From the NCBI GenBank assembly GCA_044439985.1, contig JBITAG010000183.1, positions 1-43,532 on the forward strand: a stretch of DNA of 43,532 nucleotides, given 5' to 3'. The notes below the pieces were generated by a model. The model was given only the letters and a program-made list of their open reading frames with translations, did not search any database and had not been told where the DNA came from. The translations under genes and the position numbers were made by a program. This document shows positions 16,297-24,833 of the stretch, piece by piece. How positions within the stretch are numbered: position 1 is the stretch's first letter; the number at the start of each line of letters is the position of its first letter. Source of the DNA: JAJRXR01 sp044439985. GTDB lineage: Bacteria > Planctomycetota > Phycisphaerae > Phycisphaerales > UBA1924.

Positions 16297-16984
16297 GGTC
16301 TCGACGCACGGTCCATTGCCGTGCCTCCTTGTCACTGGCCTGCGATCCCTTGCAACGCAGGAGCTGCACGCTCCAGTGCGGACTGGTCGTCGGGGTCGCT
16401 TTCGGACGCACAAGCCACCTCGTCCAGGCCGCCGAGATCTCCCCCTGTTCACGCCAGGGGCGCCCGAGCAGGCAGAGGGCGCCCTCGGACGACGCCGCGA
16501 GCTGCAGCCGGCGCGAATCGCGCATGCCCAGCCCGCTTCCGTCCGCGATGACCACGCCGACCCCCGGGCAGCGCAGGGCGAGATCGATCGCCCAGACACG
16601 CTCTGCAAGGTGATCCGACGAGACGAAAAGCGAACGCTCGAGCAATCTCGGATCGCCGCCGAACGCCGTGGCGTGCGGCTGCACACGGGACCCGATCCAG
16701 ACGGCCCACCGGTGATCCGAAGACGCGTGAATCGCCCGCGATGCGAGATGCCCCATGAGGCCCAAGGGTGGCGTCCATCCCCGGGACTCGCCCTCCTCCC
16801 CCGAAAACCACTCATGCACCCTCCCCAGATGGAGCCCCCCCCCGGTGGCGGCGTCCGGGCCGGGCCAGCCCGTCGACAACCTGAACGCTCGCGCCGACGC
16901 CCCCCCCCGATCCTCAAGCCGACCGATCTCCGCTGCGAGATGATCGATCAGGTTCCGGTCGGTGAGCCGCTCTCGAAGTCGCAT
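16211..16984 (-). CDS. imuA: ImuA, RecA-like mutasome subunit
   Basis: A 257-residue RecA/SulA-related protein, first gene of imuA-imuB-dnaE2. Core strings include GGGLHLGRVHEWFSGEE near residue 50, VWIGSRVQPHATAFGGD, CPGVGVVIADGSGLGMRDSRRLQLAA and ALCLLGRPW; no full Walker A is visible, as usual for ImuA. The frame continues about 30 residues into imuB coding sequence, and the end (ETNDVGVVPELRGRVG) may be unselected read-on. The ATG at 16984 has no Shine-Dalgarno and lies about 6 nt after a candidate -10, so the mRNA may be leaderless. Induction by DNA damage is expected from the family, but I found no clear LexA-type palindrome. Confidence 0.9.
   Translation of the reverse strand: MRLRERLTDRNLIDHLAAEIGRLEDRGGASARAFRLSTGWPGPDAATGGGLHLGRVHEWFSGEEGESRGWTPPLGLMGHLASRAIHASSDHRWAVWIGSRVQPHATAFGGDPRLLERSLFVSSDHLAERVWAIDLALRCPGVGVVIADGSGLGMRDSRRLQLAASSEGALCLLGRPWREQGEISAAWTRWLVRPKATPTTSPHWSVQLLRCKGSQASDKEARQWTVRRDHETNDVGVVPELRGRVGAPARSARRAFG
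16293..16316 (-). CDS. Seven-codon minicistron leading into imuB
   Basis: AAGGAGG (16330-16324) lies 7 nt before ATG at 16316, opening a frame of seven codons (MDRASRP) whose TGA overlaps the imuB ATG as ATGA. The imuB start has no comparable ribosome site. Either this is a translational-coupling leader, or a one-base error separates the strong ribosome site from the imuB frame. It lies inside imuA in a third frame. Confidence 0.4.
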   Translation of the reverse strand: MDRASRP

Positions 16985-16990
16985 TTTGTC

Positions 16991-17019
16991 AGGGTATCAC
17001 CCGACCAGGACCCAATCAA
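16991..17019 (-). promoter_or_regulatory. Candidate imuA promoter (leaderless transcript)
   Basis: TTGATT (17019-17014) and TACCCT (16996-16991) with a 17-bp spacer on the minus strand. Six bases separate the -10 from the imuA ATG, so transcription would begin at or next to the start codon, which fits the lack of a ribosome-binding site. Confidence 0.4.
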
Positions 17020-17086
17020 GCCTTTCTTCCTTCTTTACGCCCTCCGAGCCATCCTCCCCGCCGACGCGCCGCAGTACCGTGCGTGC

Positions 17087-17779
17087 ATGTGTGGGCGCTA
17101 CACCCGTCACTACACCTGGGAGCAGGTGCGCGACTTCCTCGATCTGCGTTTCCCCGACGAGTTGGGGCTGCGGGAGGCGTACAACGTGGCGCCCACCCAC
17201 CGGGCGCCGATCGTTCGGCTGCGGGGGAAGGACCGCGAGATGAGCCTCGCCGCGTGGGGGCTGGTCCCCGCCTGGGCGACCGATCCCGGCGTCGGGGTGA
17301 AGATGTTCAACGCCCGGTCGGAGACGGTCGCCGAGAAGCCGGCGTACCGCGAGGCGTACCGGAAGCGGCGTTGCGTGGTTCCCGTCTCGGGTTTCTATGA
17401 GTGGCCCAAGCGGTCCCACCCCAAGACCCCGCATTACTTCAGCCGCGCCGATGAGCAGATCATGTGCCTTGCGGGGCTGTGGGAGCGTTGGGACCGTGGT
17501 GAGGGGGCGCTGGAGACGTTCACCGTCATCACCACCGACGCCAACGAGACGGTGAGCCCGATCCATCCGCGCATGCCTGTGGTGCTTGAGCCCGACGCGA
17601 TCGGCGTCTGGCTGGGGGCGGGGGGCGCGCCGGACGAAGCGCGGGCACTGCTCCGGCCCGCCGCGCCGGGCGTGATCCAGAGCTGGCCGGTCGCGTCCTT
17701 TGTGGGGGACGTGCGTCGGGACGGCCCGGAGCTGATCGAGCCGCAGCAACCAGACCGGGGGCTCTTCGACGCGCTGTAG
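17087..17779 (+). CDS. yedK: SRAP-family abasic-site protein (YedK/HMCES)
   Basis: A 230-residue protein that shields abasic sites in single-stranded DNA by forming a thiazolidine crosslink through its N-terminal Cys. The start at ATG 17087 places Cys at residue 2 (MCGRYTRHYT), required for function. Asn75 (FNARSET), Glu105 (GFYEW) and His160 (IHPRMPVVL) fall at the same numbers as the active-site residues of E. coli YedK. The open frame extends far upstream antisense to imuA/imuB, but that part is a shadow. The gene is divergent from the imuA-imuB-dnaE2 cassette with about 100 bp between, linking abasic-site protection to mutagenic bypass. No Shine-Dalgarno precedes the ATG. Stop TAG. Confidence 0.96.
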   Translation: MCGRYTRHYTWEQVRDFLDLRFPDELGLREAYNVAPTHRAPIVRLRGKDREMSLAAWGLVPAWATDPGVGVKMFNARSETVAEKPAYREAYRKRRCVVPVSGFYEWPKRSHPKTPHYFSRADEQIMCLAGLWERWDRGEGALETFTVITTDANETVSPIHPRMPVVLEPDAIGVWLGAGGAPDEARALLRPAAPGVIQSWPVASFVGDVRRDGPELIEPQQPDRGLFDAL

Positions 17780-17819
17780 GCGGACTACCCCGGACGGGGA
17801 AGTCGGCGGGTCGGCGCCG

Positions 17820-20531
17820 CTACCGCGTGGCGCGGTTGAGCTTCGTCCATCCGTTCGTGTTGGTCATGACGGAGTTGGTCATCACCACCTGCCCCTGACC
17901 GTTCATGTAGGCGTTGTTGTACGTGCTGGGGAGCTGCACCACCTGCCCACCCGGCGTCTGGTAGTCCTCCACATCGCGGATGTAGTTGATGAACTGGTGA
18001 TGCATCTTGTCGTTGGAGGCCTGGCGAGAGCGGACCGATTCCTGGTGGAGCTCGAACGACTTCTGCATGCCCTCCCGGGTGATGCGCCCGCGCTCGATGA
18101 TGCCGTCGTTCACGGTCTTGTTGATCTGGGCCCGGAGCTGCATGATCGTCGCCAGCCACTTGGGGTCCGGGCGGACCGAGAGGCTCGCCGCGTCGGCGAT
18201 CGCCCGGTTGGGCGAGCCCCCGACCGGCCCGCGCACCGTTCGGATGTCATCGATCCCCCATCGGGCACTTGTGACCATCTGCCCATTGGCCAACGGGGTG
18301 CGCGTGATCACGGCGTAGCCGGTGATGAAGACATCCTCCTCGAACCGGCGTCCGTTCTCGGTGTAGGTCACACGGACGCGATCGGCGAAAATCGGCATCT
18401 GCATCTCGCCGCCGCCCATCTGCCGCATCATCCGATTCTGTTCCTCCATGGAGCGGAACGTGGGAGCGAGCATCTCGCGCATCGTCGCGAGCACCTCGGG
18501 CATCTCCTGGGCCTCGATCACCTGCACGCCGGTTGCGTGCGGGCGGCGTTGGGGGATGAGCATGTTCAGGACGTAGTCTCCCGTGGTCTGCGGGAGGGGC
18601 ATGAAGCGAAGGCCCTCACCGGTGATCTGCCCCGGTTGCGGGGGCGGGCCCGACCCCGGGACGCCCATCGCGGCGTTAATCTGGAAGATGTCTGACCAGG
18701 TGTACTGCGCTCCCGGGTGATACCCGAAGCAGACGCCGTCGGGCGCCGAGACCGTGAGGTCCAGGTGCACCATGTCCAGGTAGAGCTGCGGCTGGTTCCA
18801 ACGCACGCCCCCCTCCCGCTGCCAGCCGGAGGGGACGAGCAGCGTGTGCGAGGGCGCCCCACCCATCTCCGGATCGGAGAGCGTGACCGGCTCGAGCGTC
18901 ACTGAGGCAGAGGCGTTCACTCCCCCCCGTTCCTCAGGACGCCCGAACTCGGTCGACGCCCCCGGCGTCCAGGACGACCCGCCCCGGGCGTCGGACGCCC
19001 CGGGACCGGTCCCGCCGGGCTCCCCCCCGCGCGGTCCGGGCCGGGTCGCCTGCACCGGCGACCACCCCTCGACGTCGTTGCCCAGACGCCCGGTCAGCGC
19101 ATTGCCCTGGACCTGGATCTCCAGCTGCTGGGCGCCCAGCGGGACCGTCTCCCCGGTCTGCAGGATGGTCATGGTGGTGTCGGTCGCCCGAAGGGCGCCC
19201 CGCCCCCCCGGCGCCTCCCCAACGAACCGGCCCGTCGCCTTGATGTCAATCGTCCGCCCGTCCGCCGTGGGCATCCGGGCCTCCAGCACCAGATCCGCGT
19301 TGTACGAGCCGCGCGCGTCTCGCGTCACGTTGAGCGTCAACGGACACTGGACAACCTGCCCGAAGTCCATCTCCTCACTCACCACGCCGGACCACCCGCC
19401 CGCGAACAGGTCGACGGCGGGAGCGACCTCCAGCGGCTTCTTCGGGTTCGACTGAGGCGCGGGGGTGACGAACCGGTTGTACCCCACCAGATCGTCGAGC
19501 TTGCCCGCGTCGGGCAGCGTGCGTTCGAGTTCCGCGGTGCGAGCCAGGGCCCGCTGACGGTCCGCGGGGGCGACGTTCTTGTCGCTGTTGAAGTACTCGA
19601 TCAGCTCCTTGGCGTCGGCGTGTCCCCGCTTGGCGGCGACACCGACCCAGGCGATCCCCTCCACGAAGTCCGCCTCACGCCCCAGGCCGTTGAGGAGCAT
19701 CTCCCCGTAGCTCATGATCCCGCCGAGACTGCCCAGCTTCGCCGAGCGTTCGAAGTAGCCGATCGCGGCTTGGTCGTTCCGCTCGCCGAACGCTCCCTCG
19801 TGCGCCATCGCTCCGAGTTCAAAGAGGGCGCTGGGGTGATCGCCGCGTGCGGCCGTCTCGAAAGATCGCTTCGCGACGCCCAGGTCCTGGGTCGTGCCGA
19901 GGCCAAACGCCGAGCACATGGCGACGAGGTAGTTCGCGCCGACATGTCCCTGCTCGGCCAGGGGACGCGCGAGCCGCAGGGCCGTCTCGAAGTCCTGAGC
20001 CGCCATGGCGTCCGAGGCCCGCTGGAGCGTCGCCGGATCCGCGCCTCGCCCGGTCGGGGGCGCCGGGTCCGTGCGCCGGGTCACGCCGGAGGCGTTCCGC
20101 AGCGTGTACGTCGATTGGCCGGTGGCGAAGACGTAGCCGCGCTCCGGCTCTCCCTCGAGGGTGCAGTCGTACGACTTCCCCCCCGCCTGGAAGGCGCCCA
20201 CCAGGCGCGTCGGGTTCTCGTAGACACCGGTCAGGGGGTACGCGGTCCCGCCCATGCGGACCCGCCCGCTCAGGCGTGAGGCGCCAACATCGAACTCGTT
20301 GAGTTCAACCGTCAGCCCCTCACCTTCCAGCCGCATGGGCAGATCGAGAACCTGGGGGCCGTGGTACGGCTCACGCTCCGCCAGGCGGTCGAGCGGATTC
20401 TCGGACCCCTTCTCGAGTGGGTTGGCTTGTCCGGAGGCCGGGGACGCCAGGCCCACGGTCAGCAGCGTGAAGGCGCCGACCGTGCTGAGCCGGGATCGGT
20501 AGGATGAGACTCGGCGTGTGGACTGTGGCAT
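17820..20531 (-). CDS. Large exported protein with Sel1-like repeats
   Basis: A 903-residue protein. The ATG at 20531 has GGAG 8 nt upstream and a signal peptide ending ASPASGQ (residue 35); longer starts lack these. Residues 40-170 form a beta-rich segment (VELNEFDVGASRLSGRVRM). About 190-335 are Sel1/TPR-like alpha repeats (ALRLARPLAEQGHVGANYLVA, ALFELGAMAHEGAFG, GIAWVGVAAKRGHADAKEL). About 380-520 look like a lipocalin-type beta region, followed by a Gly/Pro linker. The C-terminal 330 residues carry IFADRVRVTYTENGRRFEEDVFITGYAVI and a tail rich in Asn, Met and Gln. I recognise no enzyme. It is divergent from the ECF sigma-kinase pair and may be its target, by position only. Confidence 0.8.
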   Translation of the reverse strand: MPQSTRRVSSYRSRLSTVGAFTLLTVGLASPASGQANPLEKGSENPLDRLAEREPYHGPQVLDLPMRLEGEGLTVELNEFDVGASRLSGRVRMGGTAYPLTGVYENPTRLVGAFQAGGKSYDCTLEGEPERGYVFATGQSTYTLRNASGVTRRTDPAPPTGRGADPATLQRASDAMAAQDFETALRLARPLAEQGHVGANYLVAMCSAFGLGTTQDLGVAKRSFETAARGDHPSALFELGAMAHEGAFGERNDQAAIGYFERSAKLGSLGGIMSYGEMLLNGLGREADFVEGIAWVGVAAKRGHADAKELIEYFNSDKNVAPADRQRALARTAELERTLPDAGKLDDLVGYNRFVTPAPQSNPKKPLEVAPAVDLFAGGWSGVVSEEMDFGQVVQCPLTLNVTRDARGSYNADLVLEARMPTADGRTIDIKATGRFVGEAPGGRGALRATDTTMTILQTGETVPLGAQQLEIQVQGNALTGRLGNDVEGWSPVQATRPGPRGGEPGGTGPGASDARGGSSWTPGASTEFGRPEERGGVNASASVTLEPVTLSDPEMGGAPSHTLLVPSGWQREGGVRWNQPQLYLDMVHLDLTVSAPDGVCFGYHPGAQYTWSDIFQINAAMGVPGSGPPPQPGQITGEGLRFMPLPQTTGDYVLNMLIPQRRPHATGVQVIEAQEMPEVLATMREMLAPTFRSMEEQNRMMRQMGGGEMQMPIFADRVRVTYTENGRRFEEDVFITGYAVITRTPLANGQMVTSARWGIDDIRTVRGPVGGSPNRAIADAASLSVRPDPKWLATIMQLRAQINKTVNDGIIERGRITREGMQKSFELHQESVRSRQASNDKMHHQFINYIRDVEDYQTPGGQVVQLPSTYNNAYMNGQGQVVMTNSVMTNTNGWTKLNRATR

Positions 20532-20640
20532 GGGCTGGCTCCGTCGGCTGGTGCGATTGAGCGGGGTCACGATGCACCCCGTCATCCCTCCTTGCCCGAC
20601 GCCTCGGACGATCTGACAGGAACTGGCCGAAATTGTCGTT

Positions 20641-20658
20641 GGCCTGGGCACACAGGCC
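20641..20658. promoter_or_regulatory. Inverted repeat before the ECF sigma gene
   Basis: GGCCTG and CAGGCC with a 6-nt centre lie 17 nt before the sigma-factor ATG, in the divergent region shared with the Sel1-repeat gene. It may be an operator or a leader hairpin; GC-rich repeats of this size also arise by chance. Confidence 0.3.
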
Positions 20659-20674
20659 GTGAACCGGGCTCACC

Positions 20675-21262
20675 ATGACCGCTTACACGACCCACATCAC
20701 GCTCCTGGGAAAGCTGGGCGAGGACGCCAACCCGGCGGCGTGGAACGAGTTCTGTGATCGGTACGGCGAGCTGATCCGCTCGTTCGCCCGGCGTCAGGGC
20801 CTGCAGGCGAGCGACTGCGACGACGTGCTCCAGGATGTTCTGGTCGCGTTGGCGGGCTCGATGAGCCGGTTCGAGTATGACCCGGACAAGGGCAAGTTCC
20901 GGTCCTATCTGAAAACCATCACGCTTCGCGCGATCTACAAAAAGTTTCGTCAGAAACAACAACCCAGCAGGCAAGAGCCCATCGGGGACGGGGTGCTCAA
21001 CGCGACCTCCGACCCCGAAACCGACGAACGCTGGGAGCAGGAGTGGCGCCAGCACCACCTGAGGCAGGCGATGCGAACGATCGACACCGAGTTCAGCGAC
21101 GCGGACCGCGCCGCCTTCCGCCTCTACGCCCTGGGCGGGCGCGGCGCGAAGGAAACCGCCGAGGCGCTTGGGATGAGCGTTGACCGTGTCTATCAGGCCA
21201 AGAGCCGCATCATGAACCGGCTGGGCGCGCTGGTCGAAACCCAGGTGCAGGACGAAGGATGA
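20675..21262 (+). CDS. ECF-type sigma factor coupled to a Ser/Thr kinase
   Basis: A 195-residue sigma factor. Region 2: NEFCDRYGELIRSFARR, DCDDVLQDVLVALAGSM, KGKFRSYLKTITLRAIYKKFR. Region 4: FSDADRAAFRLYALGGRGAKETAEALG and DRVYQAKSRIMNRL. Its stop overlaps the kinase start as ATGA, a strong sign of co-translation. Planctomycetes are known to carry ECF groups linked to Ser/Thr kinases instead of classical anti-sigma factors, and this pair fits that pattern. Targets are unknown; the divergent Sel1-repeat gene is a candidate. No strong ribosome site is seen before ATG 20675. Confidence 0.93.
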   Translation: MTAYTTHITLLGKLGEDANPAAWNEFCDRYGELIRSFARRQGLQASDCDDVLQDVLVALAGSMSRFEYDPDKGKFRSYLKTITLRAIYKKFRQKQQPSRQEPIGDGVLNATSDPETDERWEQEWRQHHLRQAMRTIDTEFSDADRAAFRLYALGGRGAKETAEALGMSVDRVYQAKSRIMNRLGALVETQVQDEG

Positions 21263-23835
21263 ACGCCGACCCTTCCACCAGCTCGGCGTGGTACTCCGAC
21301 CCGGGGACGCTCCTGGACACACTCCGGCGCCTCGAACAGTCCGCCCCGACGGTCCCCGCGCCCGAGATCCCGGGGTACCAAGACCTCGTGGAAATCGCAC
21401 GGGGAGGGCAGGGCGTCGTCTACACCGGCGTGCAGGCCTCGACCCAGCGCCGCGTCGCCATCAAGCTGCTCACGCCGCGGGCCGAGCACGACGAGCGGGC
21501 CCGGCGTCGGTTTGAGCGAGAGGTGAACCTGGCCGCCCGCCTGCGCCATCCCAACATCGTGCGCATCTATGACAGCGGGACAACGGCGGACGGCCGTCTC
21601 TACTGCGTGATGGACTTCATCGAGGGTGGATCGCTGCGGGACCATCTGCTCGGCCTCACCGAAGACGGAACTTCGCGCAGCGCCACACCCGACGAGACAC
21701 TCCGCCTGTTCCACACGATCGCGCTCGCCCTCAGCGCCGCGCACCAGCGCGGGGTGATCCACCGTGATCTGAAGCCCTCGAACATCCGGGTGGACCCCGC
21801 TGGCTCGCCCCACCTGCTCGACTTCGGTCTGGCCAAGGCGATCGAGGGCGCGGACGAGCTGTCGGGATCGGCCCCGAGCGTGACGGAGCACTCGGGCCAG
21901 TTCGCCGGCTCTCTCCCTTGGGCGAGCCCGGAACAGGTGGGCGCCGACTCGAGCGAGATCGACGTGCGGACGGACATCTACTCGATGGGCGTTATGCTCT
22001 ACCAGGCCCTGACCGGCGAGTTTCCTTACCCCGTGAACGGGTCCATCCGAGAGACCGTCAACGCGATCGCCGAGACCGAGCCGGCGCCCCCCAGCTCGCG
22101 TCGTCCCGGACTGGGGCGTGACCTGGACACGCTGGTGCAGACGTGCCTCGCCAAGGACAAGAGCCGGCGCTACCAGAGCGCCGCGGCACTGGGCGAGGAC
22201 CTTCGGCGGGTCATCGCGGGGGAACCGATTCTCGCGAGGTCGGACACCGCGTGGCAGGCGATGAACCGATCACTCCGTCGGTACCGCCTCGCCTTCACGC
22301 TTGTCGCGGTCGGCGGCGGCGCCCTCGCCGGACTCACCCTGCTGATGGCATTCATGTACGCCCGGGCCACACGGGCGGAAGAGGCGGCGCACCGGGAGAC
22401 GGTCCACGCCACCACGGTGAATCAGTTCCTGCTCAATATGCTCGCCTCCCCTGATCCGGAGAATCTCGGACGCGAAGTGACCGTGCGGGAGATGGTGGAC
22501 CACGCCTCGGCGCAGCTCGAGCGCGACGCGGCCCTCCCGCGGACCACGCGAGCCTCGCTCCACGGCGTGATCGCCAGCACGCGGTCCTCGCTGGGGCAGT
22601 TCGAGGACGCGCTCGATCACGCGCGCGAAGCGGCGCGGCTCAGCGCGCAGGAACGGGGAGACGATCACGAACAGACGATCGAGTACCGCAACCTGATCGC
22701 GAGCCAGCTGCTCGCCCTCAGCCGTTTCGATGAGGCCGAGGAGGTACTCGAATCGAATCTTCGCCTCGCGCGATCGGGATTGGGCGAGACCCACCCGGTC
22801 ACCCTCTCGGCGTGGTCCAACCTCGCCAGCGTGCTCTCCGAGCGCGGGGCGTACGTCGAGGCCATCGGGATCCACCGGCGGGTCTACGAGTCCCGGCTCA
22901 GGACGCTTGGCCCCGATGATGAGCGAACGATCGGCTCGCTGCACCACCTCGCCATCGAGGAGAACGCCGCGGGACGGTACGATGCGTCACTCGCCCATTA
23001 TCGCGAGGCGGCGTCGCAGTCGATCGAGGCGCTCGGCGAAGAGCACCCACGAACACTGCGCATTCGCAGCGGATTGGCCGTCGCGGTCGAGCAGCGGGGC
23101 GACGCGGGCGCCTCCGCGGCGATGCTCCGCGAACTCGTGCCCATCGCCAACCGTGTCTGGGGCGCCGACCACCGGGACACCAATATCCTCAAGACCAATC
23201 TGGCCTTCGCCCTCGACCTGACCGGATCAATCGACGAGTCCCTTGCCCTGACCCGTGAGATCCTTGAATCCTCGGAGCGGACCCTGGGTCCAGAGCACAC
23301 CGACACGATCAACGCGCGGAACGGACTCGCCAGCGCCCTCTACCGACACGGGGACTACGAGGGCGCCGCGGAGCTGCTCGCCGAGTCTCGACGCATCGCC
23401 ACGGAGCAGTTCGGCCCTCTGCACGTTCGCTCGCTCGACTCGGGGGCGAACCTGGCCCAGGTGCTCCGGCGCACGGGGGACACGGCGCGGGCGTCGCAGG
23501 TCGCCGACGAGGTCTTCGCCAACGCCCGAGCGTATTTCGGAAACGCCAATCCGGAACTGGCGTGGTACGCCAAGGTCGCCGGCGACATCCGTCTCGAACG
23601 CGGCGACGCAACGGGCGCGGTGGAGTGCCTGGAACAAGCGCGCGAGCTGGTCGCCCGGCAGCACGACTACGCCCTCCACCGTTCAACCCTCAAGTCCCTC
23701 GCCTCGGCACTGCATGCCGCGGGCAGGCGCGAAGACGCCCTCCGCGTGATCGAGGCGTGCGCCGCGCTCATGCGATCCGAGGAAGAGAGTCAGGAAGCAA
23801 TCGACGCGCTGCAGGAGCTGGCGCCGGCGCCGTAA
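21259..23835 (+). CDS. Membrane Ser/Thr protein kinase with TPR sensor domain
   Basis: An 858-residue PknB-type kinase. Catalytic marks: glycine loop GGQGVVYTG (about 48-56), Lys69 in VAIKLL, HRDLKPSN with Asp170, DFGLAKA with Asp188, and WASPEQ (activation segment end). A membrane span lies at about 345-367 (LVAVGGGALAGLTLLMAFMYA). The outside half is some 450 residues of TPR repeats with the LAxxLxxxGxxxEA pattern (LGQFEDALDHAREAARL, ERGAYVEAIGIHRRVYE). The layout is a one-pass sensor kinase whose TPR region binds an unknown partner. The 4-bp overlap with the ECF gene implies that phosphorylation controls that sigma factor. Confidence 0.95.
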   Translation: MNADPSTSSAWYSDPGTLLDTLRRLEQSAPTVPAPEIPGYQDLVEIARGGQGVVYTGVQASTQRRVAIKLLTPRAEHDERARRRFEREVNLAARLRHPNIVRIYDSGTTADGRLYCVMDFIEGGSLRDHLLGLTEDGTSRSATPDETLRLFHTIALALSAAHQRGVIHRDLKPSNIRVDPAGSPHLLDFGLAKAIEGADELSGSAPSVTEHSGQFAGSLPWASPEQVGADSSEIDVRTDIYSMGVMLYQALTGEFPYPVNGSIRETVNAIAETEPAPPSSRRPGLGRDLDTLVQTCLAKDKSRRYQSAAALGEDLRRVIAGEPILARSDTAWQAMNRSLRRYRLAFTLVAVGGGALAGLTLLMAFMYARATRAEEAAHRETVHATTVNQFLLNMLASPDPENLGREVTVREMVDHASAQLERDAALPRTTRASLHGVIASTRSSLGQFEDALDHAREAARLSAQERGDDHEQTIEYRNLIASQLLALSRFDEAEEVLESNLRLARSGLGETHPVTLSAWSNLASVLSERGAYVEAIGIHRRVYESRLRTLGPDDERTIGSLHHLAIEENAAGRYDASLAHYREAASQSIEALGEEHPRTLRIRSGLAVAVEQRGDAGASAAMLRELVPIANRVWGADHRDTNILKTNLAFALDLTGSIDESLALTREILESSERTLGPEHTDTINARNGLASALYRHGDYEGAAELLAESRRIATEQFGPLHVRSLDSGANLAQVLRRTGDTARASQVADEVFANARAYFGNANPELAWYAKVAGDIRLERGDATGAVECLEQARELVARQHDYALHRSTLKSLASALHAAGRREDALRVIEACAALMRSEEESQEAIDALQELAPAP

Positions 23836-23906
23836 GCCGCCAAGGCTCGGTGCGTGAAACAGTCCCCGCTCACCGTCCCCCGGTCCCGGCCGAAGCAAAC
23901 TCTCCC

Positions 23907-24818
23907 TCACACAGGGTCACAGGCGCGATACGCCTCGATGACCGCGCGCTCACCCGCCTCGCCCGGTCTGGAGTTTCCGTGCTCCATTCCCAGGATGCCC
24001 GTGAACCCCTTGGACTTGATGTGGGTGAAGACGTTCAGGAAGTTGATCTCACCCGTGGTCGGCTCGCTCCGCCCGGGAGTGTCCCCCATCTGGAAGTACG
24101 CGATCTCCTCCCAGCACCGATCGATGTTCGGGATCAGGTTCCCCTCCGTGATCTGCTGGTGGTACAGGTCGCAGAGGATCTTGCACGCGGACGAGTTGAC
24201 GCCCCGGCAGATCTCGTATGCGTGCGCCATCTTCGCGAGCAGCATGTTCGGGTGGTTCTGCGGGTTGAGCGGCTCGAGCACCATCACCAGCCCGTGCGGC
24301 TCCAGGATCTCGGCGGCCTCGCGGAGCTGATCGATCGCGGACGCCGTCTGATACCCCAGGTCCAGGCGCGGGTCGCGCGTGCCGGGCACCACAGTCATCC
24401 ACGTGGCGTTGACCCGCATGGCGATGTCCACCGCCCGGCGGGCCTCATCGAGAAACGCCTGGCGGTTTTCCCGGTCGCCCCGGCTGAACGTGGGCCCCCA
24501 CGCCGTGGACGGGTTGAGAACAAACACCCCAATGCGCATCCCGAGACGCTCCATCGCCCGAGCGATGCGTTCCTGCTCTTCCGGGGCGCGTCCCCCCATC
24601 CCGTTGTCCTCCCACGCACGGAACCCCTGGGCCGCGGCGAACTCAAGCTGCGCCACCGGGTCTTCCCCGGCGTGGTGACGGAACATCCCGAAATGGGGGG
24701 CGAAGGCCATCGAGAAGGGGGCGAGCGGCTCCTCTCCGCCCGGCGCCGCGCGCACGCCCGCCGTCAAACCCGCCACACCGGCGGCGCCCATCCCCGCAAG
24801 AAACGTTCGACGCTCCAT
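23907..24818 (-). CDS. Exported TIM-barrel sugar isomerase/epimerase (hydroxypyruvate isomerase-like)
   Basis: A 303-residue protein. ATG 24818 is chosen because AGGAG lies 8 nt before it and the product then opens with a twin-arginine signal (MERRTFLAGMGAAGVAGLTAG). The body is an AP-endonuclease-2-type TIM barrel: MAFAPHFGMFRHHAG, LEFAAAQGFRAWEDNG, VMVLEPLNPQNHPN with the metal-ligand Glu, CKILCDLYHQQITEGN with Asp and His, and FTGILGMEHGNSRPG with the last Glu. This matches the hydroxypyruvate isomerase subgroup. Export points to an extracytoplasmic keto-sugar substrate rather than hydroxypyruvate. Last gene of the five-gene operon, 15 bp after the oxidoreductase. Confidence 0.88.
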   Translation of the reverse strand: MERRTFLAGMGAAGVAGLTAGVRAAPGGEEPLAPFSMAFAPHFGMFRHHAGEDPVAQLEFAAAQGFRAWEDNGMGGRAPEEQERIARAMERLGMRIGVFVLNPSTAWGPTFSRGDRENRQAFLDEARRAVDIAMRVNATWMTVVPGTRDPRLDLGYQTASAIDQLREAAEILEPHGLVMVLEPLNPQNHPNMLLAKMAHAYEICRGVNSSACKILCDLYHQQITEGNLIPNIDRCWEEIAYFQMGDTPGRSEPTTGEINFLNVFTHIKSKGFTGILGMEHGNSRPGEAGERAVIEAYRACDPV

Positions 24819-24833
24819 TCTGGCCACTCCTGA

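Noticed and set aside
16985..17086. LexA-type SOS box upstream of imuA
   Set aside because: No convincing palindrome of a known LexA type was seen on either strand.
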